A stretch of 64,000 nucleotides of DNA from Desulfovibrio mangrovi (lineage in GTDB: Bacteria; Desulfobacterota; Desulfovibrionia; Desulfovibrionales; Desulfovibrionaceae), in NCBI RefSeq assembly GCF_026230175.1, contig NZ_CP104208.1, positions 496,001-560,000 of the forward strand. Direction: 5' to 3'. The position numbers and the translations under genes are program-made. The notes under the pieces were generated by a model. It was not told the DNA's origin. It searched no databases and saw only the letters and a program-made list of their open reading frames with translations. This document shows positions 24,427 through 33,348 of the stretch, piece by piece; positions within the stretch are counted from its first letter, which is position 1; every line of letters begins with the position of its first letter.

Positions 24427-24738
24427 ATGAAAAGACTGACCGCTCTCCTGACGACGCTGACCGTCATGTTGATGCTGGAAGGGTGCGCCATGTTTGAAGC
24501 CCTGAAAGCCAGACCGGAGCAACCTGCCCCCCGGCCGTCTGAGGTGGTTGTGGCCCCCTATAACGGCAATGCCCTGCATAATTTCTATATGGGACGGCAA
24601 TATGTGGCCGAAGGGCGTTACGAGCTGGCGCGTGAGCACTATCTGCTGGCGCTGGCCTCTGCCCGTGAGGAAACCATGCGCGATGCGCTGGTGGCAGAAC
24701 TGCAGTCCGTTGACAGGCTGATCAAAACCCTGCGCTAG
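24427..24738 (+). CDS. Small lipoprotein with TPR-like repeat
   Basis: 103 residues. A lipobox LEGC places the lipidated cysteine at residue 20. After a Pro-rich linker, NFYMGRQYVAEGRYELAREHYLLALASA resembles a single TPR motif. It starts 9 bases after the FlgO-type gene and sits between two FlgO-family genes, so it probably acts with them at the outer membrane, in the position that FlgP or a similar lipoprotein has elsewhere; it is not recognisably FlgP. Confidence 0.75.
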   Translation: MKRLTALLTTLTVMLMLEGCAMFEALKARPEQPAPRPSEVVVAPYNGNALHNFYMGRQYVAEGRYELAREHYLLALASAREETMRDALVAELQSVDRLIKTLR

Positions 24739-24782
24739 GCGCAGTTGACGTACCTCCCCGTACGTACGAGAGGAAACCAGCC

Positions 24783-25424
24783 ATGTTGCATATCATACTC
24801 CGCACCGTCACCATGCTTGTGTGCCTGTTGCTGCCGGTGGCAGCCTCGGCGGACATGTTCGACTTCATGAAGAAAGAGGAAAAGCCGGTCGTCTCGTATG
24901 TGACCTTGCCTTCCGCCGCCTTCAAGATGGGCGAAATGCTGGATGCCCAGCTGGTGGAACGCCTCAACCTTCTTGAAGGGCCGGCCAAAGGGTATACCCT
25001 TATCGTGACGACTCCTGTCGATCTTAATGATCTGGAAGCGTCTTCACCTCTGGCCCGCCAGATGGGAGAGGAACTTGCCTTGTGGTTCGTGCAGTCCGGA
25101 TACAAGGTGCAGGAAATCCGCAAGGGCCGGACCGTTCTCTTTGAACCTAACGAGGGAGAAATGCTTCTCACTCGTCGCCAGACTCTGCTGGGGAACGAGA
25201 ACATCCGCAGTTCCCTTATCATGGTGACCACCTATACGCAGTCGCGCAAGAGCATCCGTTTCAATACCCGTCTGCTCCACGCGGCCACCAACGAGGTGCT
25301 TGCCATGTCCAGCCAGACCATTCCGCTCAACTCCGAGATGCGCACCCTCGCGGTGAGCACCAACGGCAAGTCGGGCGCACAACTTACGGGCATAATGCCT
25401 TCGGTGGGCACAAGGCTCCCGTAG
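24783..25424 (+). CDS. Second FlgO-family protein
   Basis: 213 residues, signal peptide ending ASADMF near residue 24. The FlgO-domain pattern recurs: AFKMGEMLDAQLVERL, DLNDLEASSPLARQMGEELALWFVQSGYKVQEIR, GEMLLTRRQTLL, and IRFNTRLLHAATNEVLAMSSQTIPL. It is paralogous to the gene at 23518 but lacks its long N-terminal extension. GAGAGGAAACC precedes the ATG. End of the operon. Confidence 0.82.
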   Translation: MLHIILRTVTMLVCLLLPVAASADMFDFMKKEEKPVVSYVTLPSAAFKMGEMLDAQLVERLNLLEGPAKGYTLIVTTPVDLNDLEASSPLARQMGEELALWFVQSGYKVQEIRKGRTVLFEPNEGEMLLTRRQTLLGNENIRSSLIMVTTYTQSRKSIRFNTRLLHAATNEVLAMSSQTIPLNSEMRTLAVSTNGKSGAQLTGIMPSVGTRLP

Positions 25425-25449
25425 CCTCCCTGATGACACACACTGACCG

Positions 25450-25480
25450 ACGCCCCGCTTACCCGAAGCGGGGCGTCTTG
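25450..25480 (+). terminator. Terminator of FlgO operon
   Basis: ACGCCCCGCTT / AAGCGGGGCGT stem followed by CTTGCTTT. Confidence 0.8.
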
Positions 25481-25523
25481 CTTTGGTGCGGGATAAAGCG
25501 GGCCTCGGGATTGTCTTCAAACA

Positions 25524-25560
25524 GAAAAAAGCCCGCCGGAATATTTCCGGCGGGCTTTCG
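25524..25560 (-). terminator. Terminator of typA
   Basis: AGCCCGCCGGAA / TTCCGGCGGGCT stem flanked on the left by A6, giving T6 after the stem on the minus strand, about 20 bases beyond the typA stop. Confidence 0.88.
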
Positions 25561-25580
25561 TTGTCATATGTGGAACAGGC

Positions 25581-27422
25581 CTACATGCCTTCCTTCTTCT
25601 TCTTGCCGAAGATGCGGTGACGTTCCATGGCGGAAAGTACTGCCTTGCGCAGACGGATGGACTGGGGCGTTACTTCCACCACTTCGTCTTCGCGAACGAA
25701 GTGGATGGCGCGTTCCAGCGTCATGGGGCGTACAGGGGTGAGGGTGACGGCTTCGTCCTTGCCGGAGGCGCGCATGTTGGTCAGCTTCTTGCCCTTGGCG
25801 GGGTTTACGTCGATGTCGTTGTCGCGGTTGTGTTCGCCTACGATCATGCCTTCGTAAATGGGCTGGCCGGGGGTGGTGAACAGTTCGCCGCGCGGTTCAA
25901 GGTTGAACAGCGCATAGGCAACGGCAACGCCTGCACGGTCAGCCACAAGGGAGCCGGTGAAGCGGGTGGGGAACTCGCCGCGGTGGGGCTCGTAGCCTGC
26001 GAACAGGGAGTTCATGATGCCGGTACCCTTGGTGTCCGTGAGGAATTCGTCACGGTAACCGATGAGGCCGCGCGAAGGCACGGAGAATTCCATGCGGATG
26101 CGTCCGGTGCCATGGTTGATGAGGTTGGTCATGCGGCCTTTGCGCACGGCCAGCTTTTCGGTCACGACTCCCATGAACGCTTCATCGCAGTCGATGAACA
26201 GCTGTTCGATGGGCTCGTGAATCTTGCCGTCGATTTCTCTGTAGATAACTTCGGGACGGCCCACGGTGAGTTCAAACCCTTCGCGGCGCATCTGTTCAAC
26301 GATGATGGCCATCTGGAATTCGCCACGGCCTTTCACGATGAAGCTGTCACGCTCTTCGCTGTCTTCAACGCGGATGGCCACGTTACGCAGCATTTCCTTC
26401 TGCAGGCGCTCACGGATCTTGCTGGACTGTACCAGCTTGCCTTCCTGACCAACCAGCGGGGAGGTGTTGATGGAGAAGCGCATGGACACGGTGGGTTCGT
26501 CCACGTTGATGCGCTTGAGGGCTCGGGGGTTGTCGCGGGTACAGATGGTGTCGCCGATAACCACGTCCTCGATGCCGGAGATAACCACGATGTCGCCGGG
26601 CTGGGCTTCCTTGGTTTCACGCAGCTGCAGGCCGTCGTAGGTTTGCAGCTTGGAAACCTTGAGGGTCTTGGCCTTACCGTCTGCACCGATGCAGGCGAGG
26701 GCGTCGTTGTTGTGAGCAGTGCCATGGAAGACGCGGCCCACGGCAAGACGGCCGAGGTAGTCGGAGTAGGAAAGGTCGGCTACCAGCATCTGGAAAGGCT
26801 CTTCCGGGTTGTAGGAGGGGCCGGGAATCTGTTCGATGATGGTCTCGAAGAGCGGGGTGAGATTCTCGCGCGGGTCTTCCAGTTCGCGCATGGCCACACC
26901 TTCACGGCCGATGGCGTAAAGCACGGGGAATTCAAGCTGCGCGTCGTTGGCGTCCAGATCGATGAAGAGGTCGTAGATTTCGTTGAGCACTTCGTCGGCG
27001 CGGGCGTCCTTGCGGTCGATCTTGTTGACGACCACGATAACCTTGAGGCCGGCTTCCAGCGTCTTCTTCAGAACAAAGCGGGTCTGGGGCAGGGGGCCTT
27101 CAGAGGCGTCCACCAGCAGAATGGCGCCGTTGGCCATGGAGAGGGAGCGTTCCACCTCGCCGCCGAAGTCGGCGTGGCCGGGGGTGTCGATGATGTTGAT
27201 CTTGCGATCGCCCCAGCGTACTGCGCAGTTCTTGGCTGCAATGGTGATCCCGCGCTCGCGTTCCAGATCCATGCTGTCCATGACGCGGTCGCTAACTTCC
27301 TGATTGTCGCGGAAAACGCCGCCCTGACGGAACATGGCGTCCACAAGGGTGGTCTTGCCGTGGTCAACGTGAGCGATAATGGCCACGTTACGCACGGAGT
27401 CGTTCGTAATGGTGTTCTTCAA
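25581..27422 (-). CDS. typA: Ribosome-associated GTPase TypA/BipA
   Basis: 613 residues if started at the TTG at 27422, which follows GAGGA with a seven-base gap and gives [26 protein letters not shown], the usual position of the G1 motif; the longer frame from 27551 adds unlikely sequence. Translation-factor GTPase that binds 70S ribosomes under stress and in cold. Switch and base motifs are present: [15 protein letters not shown]-like (LERERGITI), [23 protein letters not shown], then EF-G-like domains and the BipA-specific C-terminal domain (about 480-613). Monocistronic. Confidence 0.93.
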   Translation of the reverse strand: MKNTITNDSVRNVAIIAHVDHGKTTLVDAMFRQGGVFRDNQEVSDRVMDSMDLERERGITIAAKNCAVRWGDRKINIIDTPGHADFGGEVERSLSMANGAILLVDASEGPLPQTRFVLKKTLEAGLKVIVVVNKIDRKDARADEVLNEIYDLFIDLDANDAQLEFPVLYAIGREGVAMRELEDPRENLTPLFETIIEQIPGPSYNPEEPFQMLVADLSYSDYLGRLAVGRVFHGTAHNNDALACIGADGKAKTLKVSKLQTYDGLQLRETKEAQPGDIVVISGIEDVVIGDTICTRDNPRALKRINVDEPTVSMRFSINTSPLVGQEGKLVQSSKIRERLQKEMLRNVAIRVEDSEERDSFIVKGRGEFQMAIIVEQMRREGFELTVGRPEVIYREIDGKIHEPIEQLFIDCDEAFMGVVTEKLAVRKGRMTNLINHGTGRIRMEFSVPSRGLIGYRDEFLTDTKGTGIMNSLFAGYEPHRGEFPTRFTGSLVADRAGVAVAYALFNLEPRGELFTTPGQPIYEGMIVGEHNRDNDIDVNPAKGKKLTNMRASGKDEAVTLTPVRPMTLERAIHFVREDEVVEVTPQSIRLRKAVLSAMERHRIFGKKKKEGM

Positions 27423-27608
27423 GAAAATATCCTCGTAAAGAAAGCTGTCGCTTGTATGTATGCTGTTCCTGTTTCGGAACGGAGTCGGCGGGAGAAAAAA
27501 CGGCAGATGCCGTTTTAGGACAGAATCTGTGTTGCAGCGGCATATACCCAATGCGGCGAAAGGGCAAGTATTGCTTTGATGGAAAGAAGGGGTGGTAGCA
27601 GTCAGGAA

Positions 27609-29495
27609 CTATAGCGACAGTACGATGATCCTTTGTTCATCAGGATCATAGAAGATTTTGCTGTGCTCAATGGGAGTGTTGACCTTGAAAACCTGTCCGT
27701 AACTGTGGATGACCGTACCGGGATAAATGGTGCGGGTCACTTTGAGCTTGGACTGTATGGATTGTTTCATGGCCATTCGTTCCTGCTGGATGTTGCTTTC
27801 AATGTCCCGCAGTTCCTTTTCGGCACCGAGGCGCATCTTCAGCAACTGGGCAACGGTCTCGCGTTTCGGGGGCGGCGTATTGACCAGAATGGTGCGGGGA
27901 TCTCCCGTTCCCAGCGTGGCGTAGACCTTTTGCAGCAGGGCGTTGAGTTCGCGCTTGCGCTCGGAGTAGTCCGTGGTTTCCTGTTCTATGCCCAGAAAAA
28001 TGGTGGTGGCAACGCCAAGGTCCGAACCCACTTCGTTGGCGATGATGGAGCCGCCGCAGCGGACTGTGGAGCCGATGATCTTGCCCCGTCCTTTGGTGGC
28101 GATGACGTTCTGACCGGCAAAGACGATGCAGTTGCTCATTTCATGGGCAATGTTCACATCGCCCTGCGCCTCTATGGTGGCGCCTTTGGCGAACATGGCG
28201 GAAACACCGCCCTGGGCGATGATGCGGCCGCCCTTGTCCATGATGATTCCGCCCTTTACTTCCACGTCGCCGCCTGCCTCTATGACGGCACTTTCCACAG
28301 TGTCGTTGACGAGCACGTTGCGGGGGCATTTGACCTTGAAACCGGAAAGGATGGCACCTCTGACATGCACGGAGCCCTTTTCCAGCTCCAGATTGCCGGT
28401 GCCCATATTGACGTCGCCTCGGGTGGTGAAGACCTCGGTAACGGAAAGTGTGTTCTGGATAAAGAACACCATGCCCGCGATGAGCGATTTGAATTCGGAA
28501 CCGCTTTCAGTCGCTTCCACGTTTTCGCCGAGGTTGATGCGGAAAACTGCGCCGTCGTGGGCGGGTATGACCCGGCCATAAACATCTTTGCCGGGCATGC
28601 CTCGCGAGGGTGCGTGCAGTTTGCCCACAGTGGCGTCTGCGCCAACAGAGCGGATGACGCCGCGAGCCCTGAAATCGATATTGCCTTCGTCGTCCTGTAC
28701 GCCGACATCGGAACGTTCGTCTTTGATGTACAGTTCGAACCAGCCGTTTTTGCCGTTCACGGGCTCAAGGCCTCGTGCGATGGTGACGTTGGGCACCTCG
28801 GTACCGCTTGTCTTTGCCTGCTCCATGGCCTTGAGAAACCGTTTTCGGTCGAGCAGGGCAGAGATCTCCAACGCTTTCAGTGCGTCTTCCATCCGTGCTG
28901 CGGTGAGTTCCTTCCCCCTGAAGTCCGTGGGGTAGATGGTTGCCTGAACCAGCATGTCCCCTTTGGTCACGGTCAGCAGGGGCTTTACGTGCATGGTCAA
29001 CTTGTCAAAGATGGCCAGTCCGTAAGTTTCGGAACGGATCTGCAGCGTGGTGGTATCAATGAAGCAGTGAGGTGACTCGGAGAAGGTAATGCTCTTGCCC
29101 TGTGGCTCGCCCGGCGCCTTGATGGGCTCGCCAGTGACGGACATGCCGTCCTTGGCTGGACGGGCCTTGATTATTTCGCAAAACGCTTCGCCGGGGAATA
29201 TCGGACGGGAAAGATCGCCGAAGGGCTTTATGGAGGCATTTACAGCGGGCGTGGGCGGAGTGCCGCGGACAATGACCATGCCGCGCACGTCCTTGCCGCT
29301 TTCCATTGCTACGGCCAGCGCCTGAACTGCTTCCGAGTCTGGTTTTTCCGTCACTTTCGCAGCTTCAAGGGCCCGATCAAGGCTTGCCTTGGAAAAAAGA
29401 GGAGCCGCATTGCCTGCGTGTGCAACGTCGGAAACAACGGCAGTCAGGCCGTCGTCGGAAACGGTGATGGTTATGGCTAGTTTTGGGTCGCTCAC
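27609..29495 (-). CDS. FapA (DUF342) family protein
   Basis: 628 residues. The family, 'flagellar assembly protein A', has a polymerised beta-helix-like core; here a long run of short repeats rich in G, A and V (about residues 330-500: NMGTGNLELEKGSVHVRGAIL … VEVKGGIIMDKGGRI … GVSAMFAKGATIEAQGDVNI) fits this. A helical region near residues 520-580 (REL…EKELRDIESNIQQERM) could be a coiled coil. The name is historical; function in Gram-negatives is undetermined, with a possible link to flagella or cell polarity. Monocistronic, with no clear promoter. Confidence 0.85.
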   Translation of the reverse strand: MSDPKLAITITVSDDGLTAVVSDVAHAGNAAPLFSKASLDRALEAAKVTEKPDSEAVQALAVAMESGKDVRGMVIVRGTPPTPAVNASIKPFGDLSRPIFPGEAFCEIIKARPAKDGMSVTGEPIKAPGEPQGKSITFSESPHCFIDTTTLQIRSETYGLAIFDKLTMHVKPLLTVTKGDMLVQATIYPTDFRGKELTAARMEDALKALEISALLDRKRFLKAMEQAKTSGTEVPNVTIARGLEPVNGKNGWFELYIKDERSDVGVQDDEGNIDFRARGVIRSVGADATVGKLHAPSRGMPGKDVYGRVIPAHDGAVFRINLGENVEATESGSEFKSLIAGMVFFIQNTLSVTEVFTTRGDVNMGTGNLELEKGSVHVRGAILSGFKVKCPRNVLVNDTVESAVIEAGGDVEVKGGIIMDKGGRIIAQGGVSAMFAKGATIEAQGDVNIAHEMSNCIVFAGQNVIATKGRGKIIGSTVRCGGSIIANEVGSDLGVATTIFLGIEQETTDYSERKRELNALLQKVYATLGTGDPRTILVNTPPPKRETVAQLLKMRLGAEKELRDIESNIQQERMAMKQSIQSKLKVTRTIYPGTVIHSYGQVFKVNTPIEHSKIFYDPDEQRIIVLSL

Positions 29496-29769
29496 TCTGT
29501 TGCCGCATCATGCCAGTTTAGAATATGCGCATAAACAGTCTGTCTTGCGTTGGCCCTTGCCGGACACAAGATAGCGAGAGTGTGCAGTCAGACTGTGGTC
29601 TCATCTCTTTCCCCGGCTTGACCGTAGGCTAATATGGGAAAGAGGGCAATATCTTGAGACCAATTAGTTAATTGTATACCAAGGATGAAGTGTTTTGAGG
29701 GTATTATTTTTTACGGGCAGAACCGGCTGTTGCAGAGATGTTGATTGATTATTCAGAAGGGGAGGCTGT

Positions 29770-30024
29770 ATGCCATACATTCCAGGGGAACGCCGTGCAG
29801 TGTTTGATGCTGCACTGGAGGCCTGTGCTGCGGAAATCGCGAATGAAGGGGAGCTCAATTACTGCATCTACAAGCTTTCCACTTTGCTTATTGACCGTAT
29901 AGGTCCGAGTTATACCAAGCTTTCCATGTGCTCCAGCGCCATGGAACATGCCAAGATGGAGTGGTACCGGAAGAAGCTGGCTCCGTATGAAGACGAGAAG
30001 ATTGTCGAACATGGCGATATTTAA
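29770..30024 (+). CDS. DUF6899-like small protein
   Basis: 84 residues from the ATG at 29770, with GAAGGGGAGG upstream. MPYIPGERRAVFD at the start, GELNYCIYKLSTLLI in the middle, and EWYRKKLAPYEDEKIVEHGDI at the end match a small conserved family, also found in phages, that I recall as DUF6899. Function unknown. The next gene starts 13 bases downstream and probably shares the message. Confidence 0.7.
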   Translation: MPYIPGERRAVFDAALEACAAEIANEGELNYCIYKLSTLLIDRIGPSYTKLSMCSSAMEHAKMEWYRKKLAPYEDEKIVEHGDI

Positions 30025-30037
30025 AAGGAAGGAAGCA

Positions 30038-30436
30038 ATGACAAAGGAACAGGAAAAAGGCGGCGCGCTTTGCAAGGTGTTCAATCTGCCGATGATCGTG
30101 TCGCTTCTGGCGCTGATCGTTTCCGTGGTGTTCGCATTCGGTCTTACGCAGAATGTATCCGGTTTGCGGCAGGAAGTGGAACGCGTGGCCGAGCAGGGCG
30201 AAGTGCGTGCGGAATTGAATGCAGTGAAGACCGACGTGGCTGCACTGCAAAAGCGTCTGGATGGTATTGCCGACTTTGACAAAGAGGCGCGCAAGGCGGT
30301 TCTTACCGCAACCATGCTGGACCTGACACAACGCCTTGGCGTGCTTGCGGGGACGGTGGATAACGATGTTTATGCCCGCAAGTTGGGCGAAGCCATGAAG
30401 CTCATGCAGGAGATTCAGGCGGATCTGGATAAGTAA
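30038..30436 (+). CDS. Small coiled-coil membrane protein
   Basis: 132 residues from the ATG at 30038 (AAAAGGAAGGA upstream). One transmembrane helix near residues 18-40 (LPMIVSLLALIVSVVFAFGL), then a coiled-coil-like heptad region (LRQEVERVAEQGEVRAELNAVKTDVAALQKRLDGI, about 44-80) and a helical end. Orientation predicts a periplasmic coiled coil. Family not recognised. It probably forms a two-gene unit with the DUF6899 gene; a terminator follows at once. Confidence 0.72.
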   Translation: MTKEQEKGGALCKVFNLPMIVSLLALIVSVVFAFGLTQNVSGLRQEVERVAEQGEVRAELNAVKTDVAALQKRLDGIADFDKEARKAVLTATMLDLTQRLGVLAGTVDNDVYARKLGEAMKLMQEIQADLDK

Positions 30437-30438
30437 TG

Positions 30439-30478
30439 AAACCGCCCGATACGGCAGCGTATCGGGCGGTTCTTTTTG
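30439..30478. terminator. Bidirectional terminator
   Basis: AACCGCCCGATACG / CGTATCGGGCGGTT stem with a GCAG loop and TCTTTTT tail. It also lies downstream of the leftward purine nucleoside phosphorylase. Confidence 0.9.
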
Positions 30479-30500
30479 CAAGGCTCAAGCAGAAGCCGGA

Positions 30501-31328
30501 TCAGGCCAGTCTGGTGACCACGCTTTCGATAAGACGGGCAAGGTTGCCGCCGGACTTGTTGGCCATGGCGATGACTACTTCGATGGGGGCGTCTTCCATG
30601 CAGTCGGGCAGGTTCTTGTTGGTCAGGCAGGAAAAGCCCAGCACCTTCAGTGACATGTGCCGTGCGGCGATGACTTCCATGACGGTGGACATGCCTACGG
30701 CATCGGCGCCAAGGCGCTTGAACATGCGGGTTTCCGCAGGGGTTTCCATCTGGGGGCCCTGCACGCCCACATACACTCCGCGTTCCAGGCGAATGCCCAG
30801 TTCGTCCGCCTGCTGCATGGCCAGCCGTACCAGTGCGGGGTCGTAGGCTCTGCTCATGTCGGGGAAACGCGGTCCCCAGGCATCGTGGTTTTCTCCCGCA
30901 AGCGGGGTTCTGCCTGTAAAATTGATATGGTCCGTAATGACCATGAGGTCGCCTGCGTCCCATTGAGGATTCAGGCAACCGGCTGCGTTGGTGACAATGA
31001 AGGTCTCAATGCCGAGTGCCGCCATGCAGCGCACGCCCATGCAGACATCGTCAGGGCCGTATCCTTCATACAAATGGTTTCGCCCCTGCTGCATGACAAC
31101 CTGCACCCCGCCCAGCGTGCCGAACAGAAAACGGCCTGCGTGGGACTGTACGGTGGAGCGAGGGAAGTCGGGAATATCATCGTAGGGTACGGAAGCCTGA
31201 ACCTGCATTGCTTCTGCCAGTCCCCCAAGTCCGGTTCCGAGGACGATCCCGACGCGGGGAGCGGGAAGCCCGCTCAGGCGGGCCTGTAAGGCGCTGACAG
31301 CATTCTGGACTTTTTTTGGTTTTTGCAT
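30501..31328 (-). CDS. Purine nucleoside phosphorylase
   Basis: 275 residues from the ATG at 31328, chosen because CAGGAAT lies at correct spacing; an ATG at 31358 would add ten residues. Phosphorolysis of purine nucleosides to base plus ribose-1-phosphate in salvage. Trimeric PNP signatures: GIVLGTGLGGLAE near residue 29, GRNHLYEGY near 80, FIVTNAAGCLNP near 111, YVGVQGPQMETPAE near 190, and GMSTVMEVIAA near 215. The asparagine-containing loop LTNKNLPD suggests 6-oxopurine preference, though this is inferred. Divergent from motA. Confidence 0.92.
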   Translation of the reverse strand: MQKPKKVQNAVSALQARLSGLPAPRVGIVLGTGLGGLAEAMQVQASVPYDDIPDFPRSTVQSHAGRFLFGTLGGVQVVMQQGRNHLYEGYGPDDVCMGVRCMAALGIETFIVTNAAGCLNPQWDAGDLMVITDHINFTGRTPLAGENHDAWGPRFPDMSRAYDPALVRLAMQQADELGIRLERGVYVGVQGPQMETPAETRMFKRLGADAVGMSTVMEVIAARHMSLKVLGFSCLTNKNLPDCMEDAPIEVVIAMANKSGGNLARLIESVVTRLA

Positions 31329-31449
31329 AAGATTCCTGAATATATTATAGTTGGTCATTGCCTGCGGGGGGCATGGCAGCGGAAAAGGACTCCTGCTGTC
31401 GTGATCGACTTTGCACAGTCCGCATACCATGGGTGTATAGGCCGAACAT

Positions 31450-32205
31450 ATGGATATTGCAACGCTACTTGGGATCATACTCGGTTTTGCTCTTGTTATC
31501 GGCGCTATTTTCATGGGTGGTTCCATCGGCGACTTCATCGATGTTCCCAGTATGATGATCGTGCTTGGGGGCACTGGTGCCGCCATAAGCGTTACCTTTC
31601 CTTTCGAGGAAGTGGTTCACGCTTTTGCAGGGGGCATTCAGGTGTTCGCCGCGCGGCGCGTCAAGCCGCAGGAAGTGGTAAACACCATGGTGCGCATTGC
31701 GGAAATCAGCCGCCGCGAAGGGCTTGTGGCCCTTGAGAATATCCAGACTGAAAATGCTCTGCTCAAAAAGGCTTGCCAGCTTATCGCAGACAACGCGGAC
31801 CCGGCCCTTATACGCGACACCGTGATGATCGAGATTGCTACAATGAAGCGGCGTCATGCTGTGTCCATTGCCGTGTTCAACCGGCTGGGGGCTGTGGCTC
31901 CAGCCTTCGGCATGATCGGTACCCTGATAGGTCTTGTGCAGATGTTGGCGCGGCTGGACGACCCCAGTGCTATCGGGCCTGCCATGGCTGTTGCTCTTAT
32001 CACCACCTTTTACGGGGCTCTTATCGCCAACCTGCTTTTCCTGCCCATTGCAGGCAAGTTGAAGGCGCGTACCCTTCAGGAAGAAGTGCATCTCTTCATT
32101 ATTTTCGAAGGCGCCAAGTCGATTCTTGAGAATAACAACCCGCGGCTGGTGTACGAAAAGCTGAGTTCGTTCCTGCCGCCTCAGGAGCGCAAGAGTGCAA
32201 GATGA
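31450..32205 (+). CDS. motA: Flagellar motor stator protein MotA/PomA type
   Basis: 251 residues with four predicted transmembrane helices: ATLLGIILGFALVIGAIFM at residue 4, VPSMMIVLGGTGAAISVTF at 33, then two around residues 150-200 (LGAVAPAFGMIGTLIGLVQML and AMAVALITTFYGALIANLLFL). GAVAPAFGMIGTLIGLVQML is the MotA/TolQ/ExbB signature. A cytoplasmic loop (about 55-145) carries charged residues for contact with FliG. Couples ion flow to flagellar rotation. The last 11 bases overlap motB. Length and motifs resemble the Na+-type PomA; the coupling ion is not certain. Confidence 0.93.
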   Translation: MDIATLLGIILGFALVIGAIFMGGSIGDFIDVPSMMIVLGGTGAAISVTFPFEEVVHAFAGGIQVFAARRVKPQEVVNTMVRIAEISRREGLVALENIQTENALLKKACQLIADNADPALIRDTVMIEIATMKRRHAVSIAVFNRLGAVAPAFGMIGTLIGLVQMLARLDDPSAIGPAMAVALITTFYGALIANLLFLPIAGKLKARTLQEEVHLFIIFEGAKSILENNNPRLVYEKLSSFLPPQERKSAR

Positions 32206-32926
32206 CATTCACCATACAGGTGTGGAGCTGGAGGAAGAGGGCACGGCGGAATGGCTGGTCACCTTTGCCGATCTGACCACCTTGCTGCTGGTATTCTTTG
32301 TTCTCCTGTTTTCCATGTCGGTTATTGACGAGAAGCGGTTCACCGACTCCTTTCTCACGGTCCGTGAAGTGTTCGGCGGTAAAGATAAAGACTTGCTTAC
32401 AACCACGGTTCGGAAGGATGATGCTGCCATTCTTGATTCTGTAAGGTTGCAGAAGCAGCTTATTGAATCCCAGCGTAAGGTCTTTTCCGATGTCCGTACC
32501 TTCATGAACCAGAAGGGAGTGGAAGGAAAGATTGGTGCAGTGTTCGACGAAGGCGTCATTACTCTGCGGGTACCTTCCGGCGTGCTGTTTGGAAAGGGAG
32601 AGGTGGAAATCTCTCCGGAAGGGCAGGAGACCCTTGGTGCGCTCCGAGACTTTTTTTTAAAAAATAAGACTCAGACTATCAATATTAAGGGTTACACTGA
32701 CGACACGCAGCCTTTGCCAGGCAGTCGTTTCAAGGACAATTGGGAGATTTCGGCCCTTCGTGCGGTGAACGCGTTACGCTTTTTCGTGCGCTCGGGTATC
32801 GAATCAAACAGGTTGACAGCAACCGGACTTGGTGATTTAGACCCCCTGTTACCTAATACAAGTGAAGAGAACCGAGCCAAGAACAGACGAGTTGAGTTTG
32901 TGCTTGAGCGCCGGGTAGGCAAGTAG
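32195..32926 (+). CDS. motB: Flagellar motor stator protein MotB/PomB type
   Basis: 243 residues from a GTG that overlaps motA. One transmembrane helix (LVTFADLTTLLLVFFVLLFSM, near residue 20) contains the Asp expected for ion translocation; then a plug/linker region and a C-terminal OmpA-like peptidoglycan-binding domain (about 120-243: INIKGYTDDTQPLPGSRFKDNWEISALRAVNALRFF … NRRVEFVLERR). It anchors the stator to the wall. Partner of motA. Confidence 0.93.
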   Translation: MQDDIHHTGVELEEEGTAEWLVTFADLTTLLLVFFVLLFSMSVIDEKRFTDSFLTVREVFGGKDKDLLTTTVRKDDAAILDSVRLQKQLIESQRKVFSDVRTFMNQKGVEGKIGAVFDEGVITLRVPSGVLFGKGEVEISPEGQETLGALRDFFLKNKTQTINIKGYTDDTQPLPGSRFKDNWEISALRAVNALRFFVRSGIESNRLTATGLGDLDPLLPNTSEENRAKNRRVEFVLERRVGK

Positions 32927-32940
32927 GCAGGCAGTGCGGC

Positions 32941-33324
32941 GTGACTAATTTTGAATTTTCTCTCGGCGGCGGTGGCGAATCAGCTCGCCGCGCCTTTCGT
33001 GCTCAGGTCCCGGGCCTTGAAGGATGGTTTGCGGATAGGCAAAAAGGATATCCCATCAAGGATATCAGTGCCACCGGCTTCGCGATCCTTGACGAGACCC
33101 GCTCTTTTAAGCAGGGCGAATCCCTGCAGATGGATCTGTTTATCAAGCAACGACTGTATGTAGGTGAAATCCCGTGCCAGGTTGTCCGTGCTCTTGAGAA
33201 CGGTATTGTGGGATTCGACTTTCTGCCGCTTGACCGCAGGCAGGAAGCCCGAATCGACAAGCTGGTGCTGGAAGTCCAGAAGCGAAGCATTGCCAACAAA
33301 CAAGCTGGATCTGAAGTAGACTGA
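32941..33324 (+). CDS. PilZ-domain protein
   Basis: 127 residues from a GTG 14 bases after motB. The central part resembles PilZ: R-x(3)-R-like Arg residues near the start (GESARRAFRAQVPG), DISATGFAI near residue 42 matching D/N-x-S-x-x-G, then LPLDRRQEARIDKLV. PilZ domains bind cyclic di-GMP; with motAB next door it could act on motor output as YcgR does. Whether all c-di-GMP residues are kept is unclear (the RxxxR motif is not perfect). Confidence 0.75.
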   Translation: MTNFEFSLGGGGESARRAFRAQVPGLEGWFADRQKGYPIKDISATGFAILDETRSFKQGESLQMDLFIKQRLYVGEIPCQVVRALENGIVGFDFLPLDRRQEARIDKLVLEVQKRSIANKQAGSEVD

Positions 33325-33348
33325 TTGAAACCATATCGAGGGAACTAG

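Noticed and set aside
25617-27518. Plus-strand frame of about 630 codons opposite typA
   Set aside because: A shadow of typA; composition is that of a reversed conserved gene.
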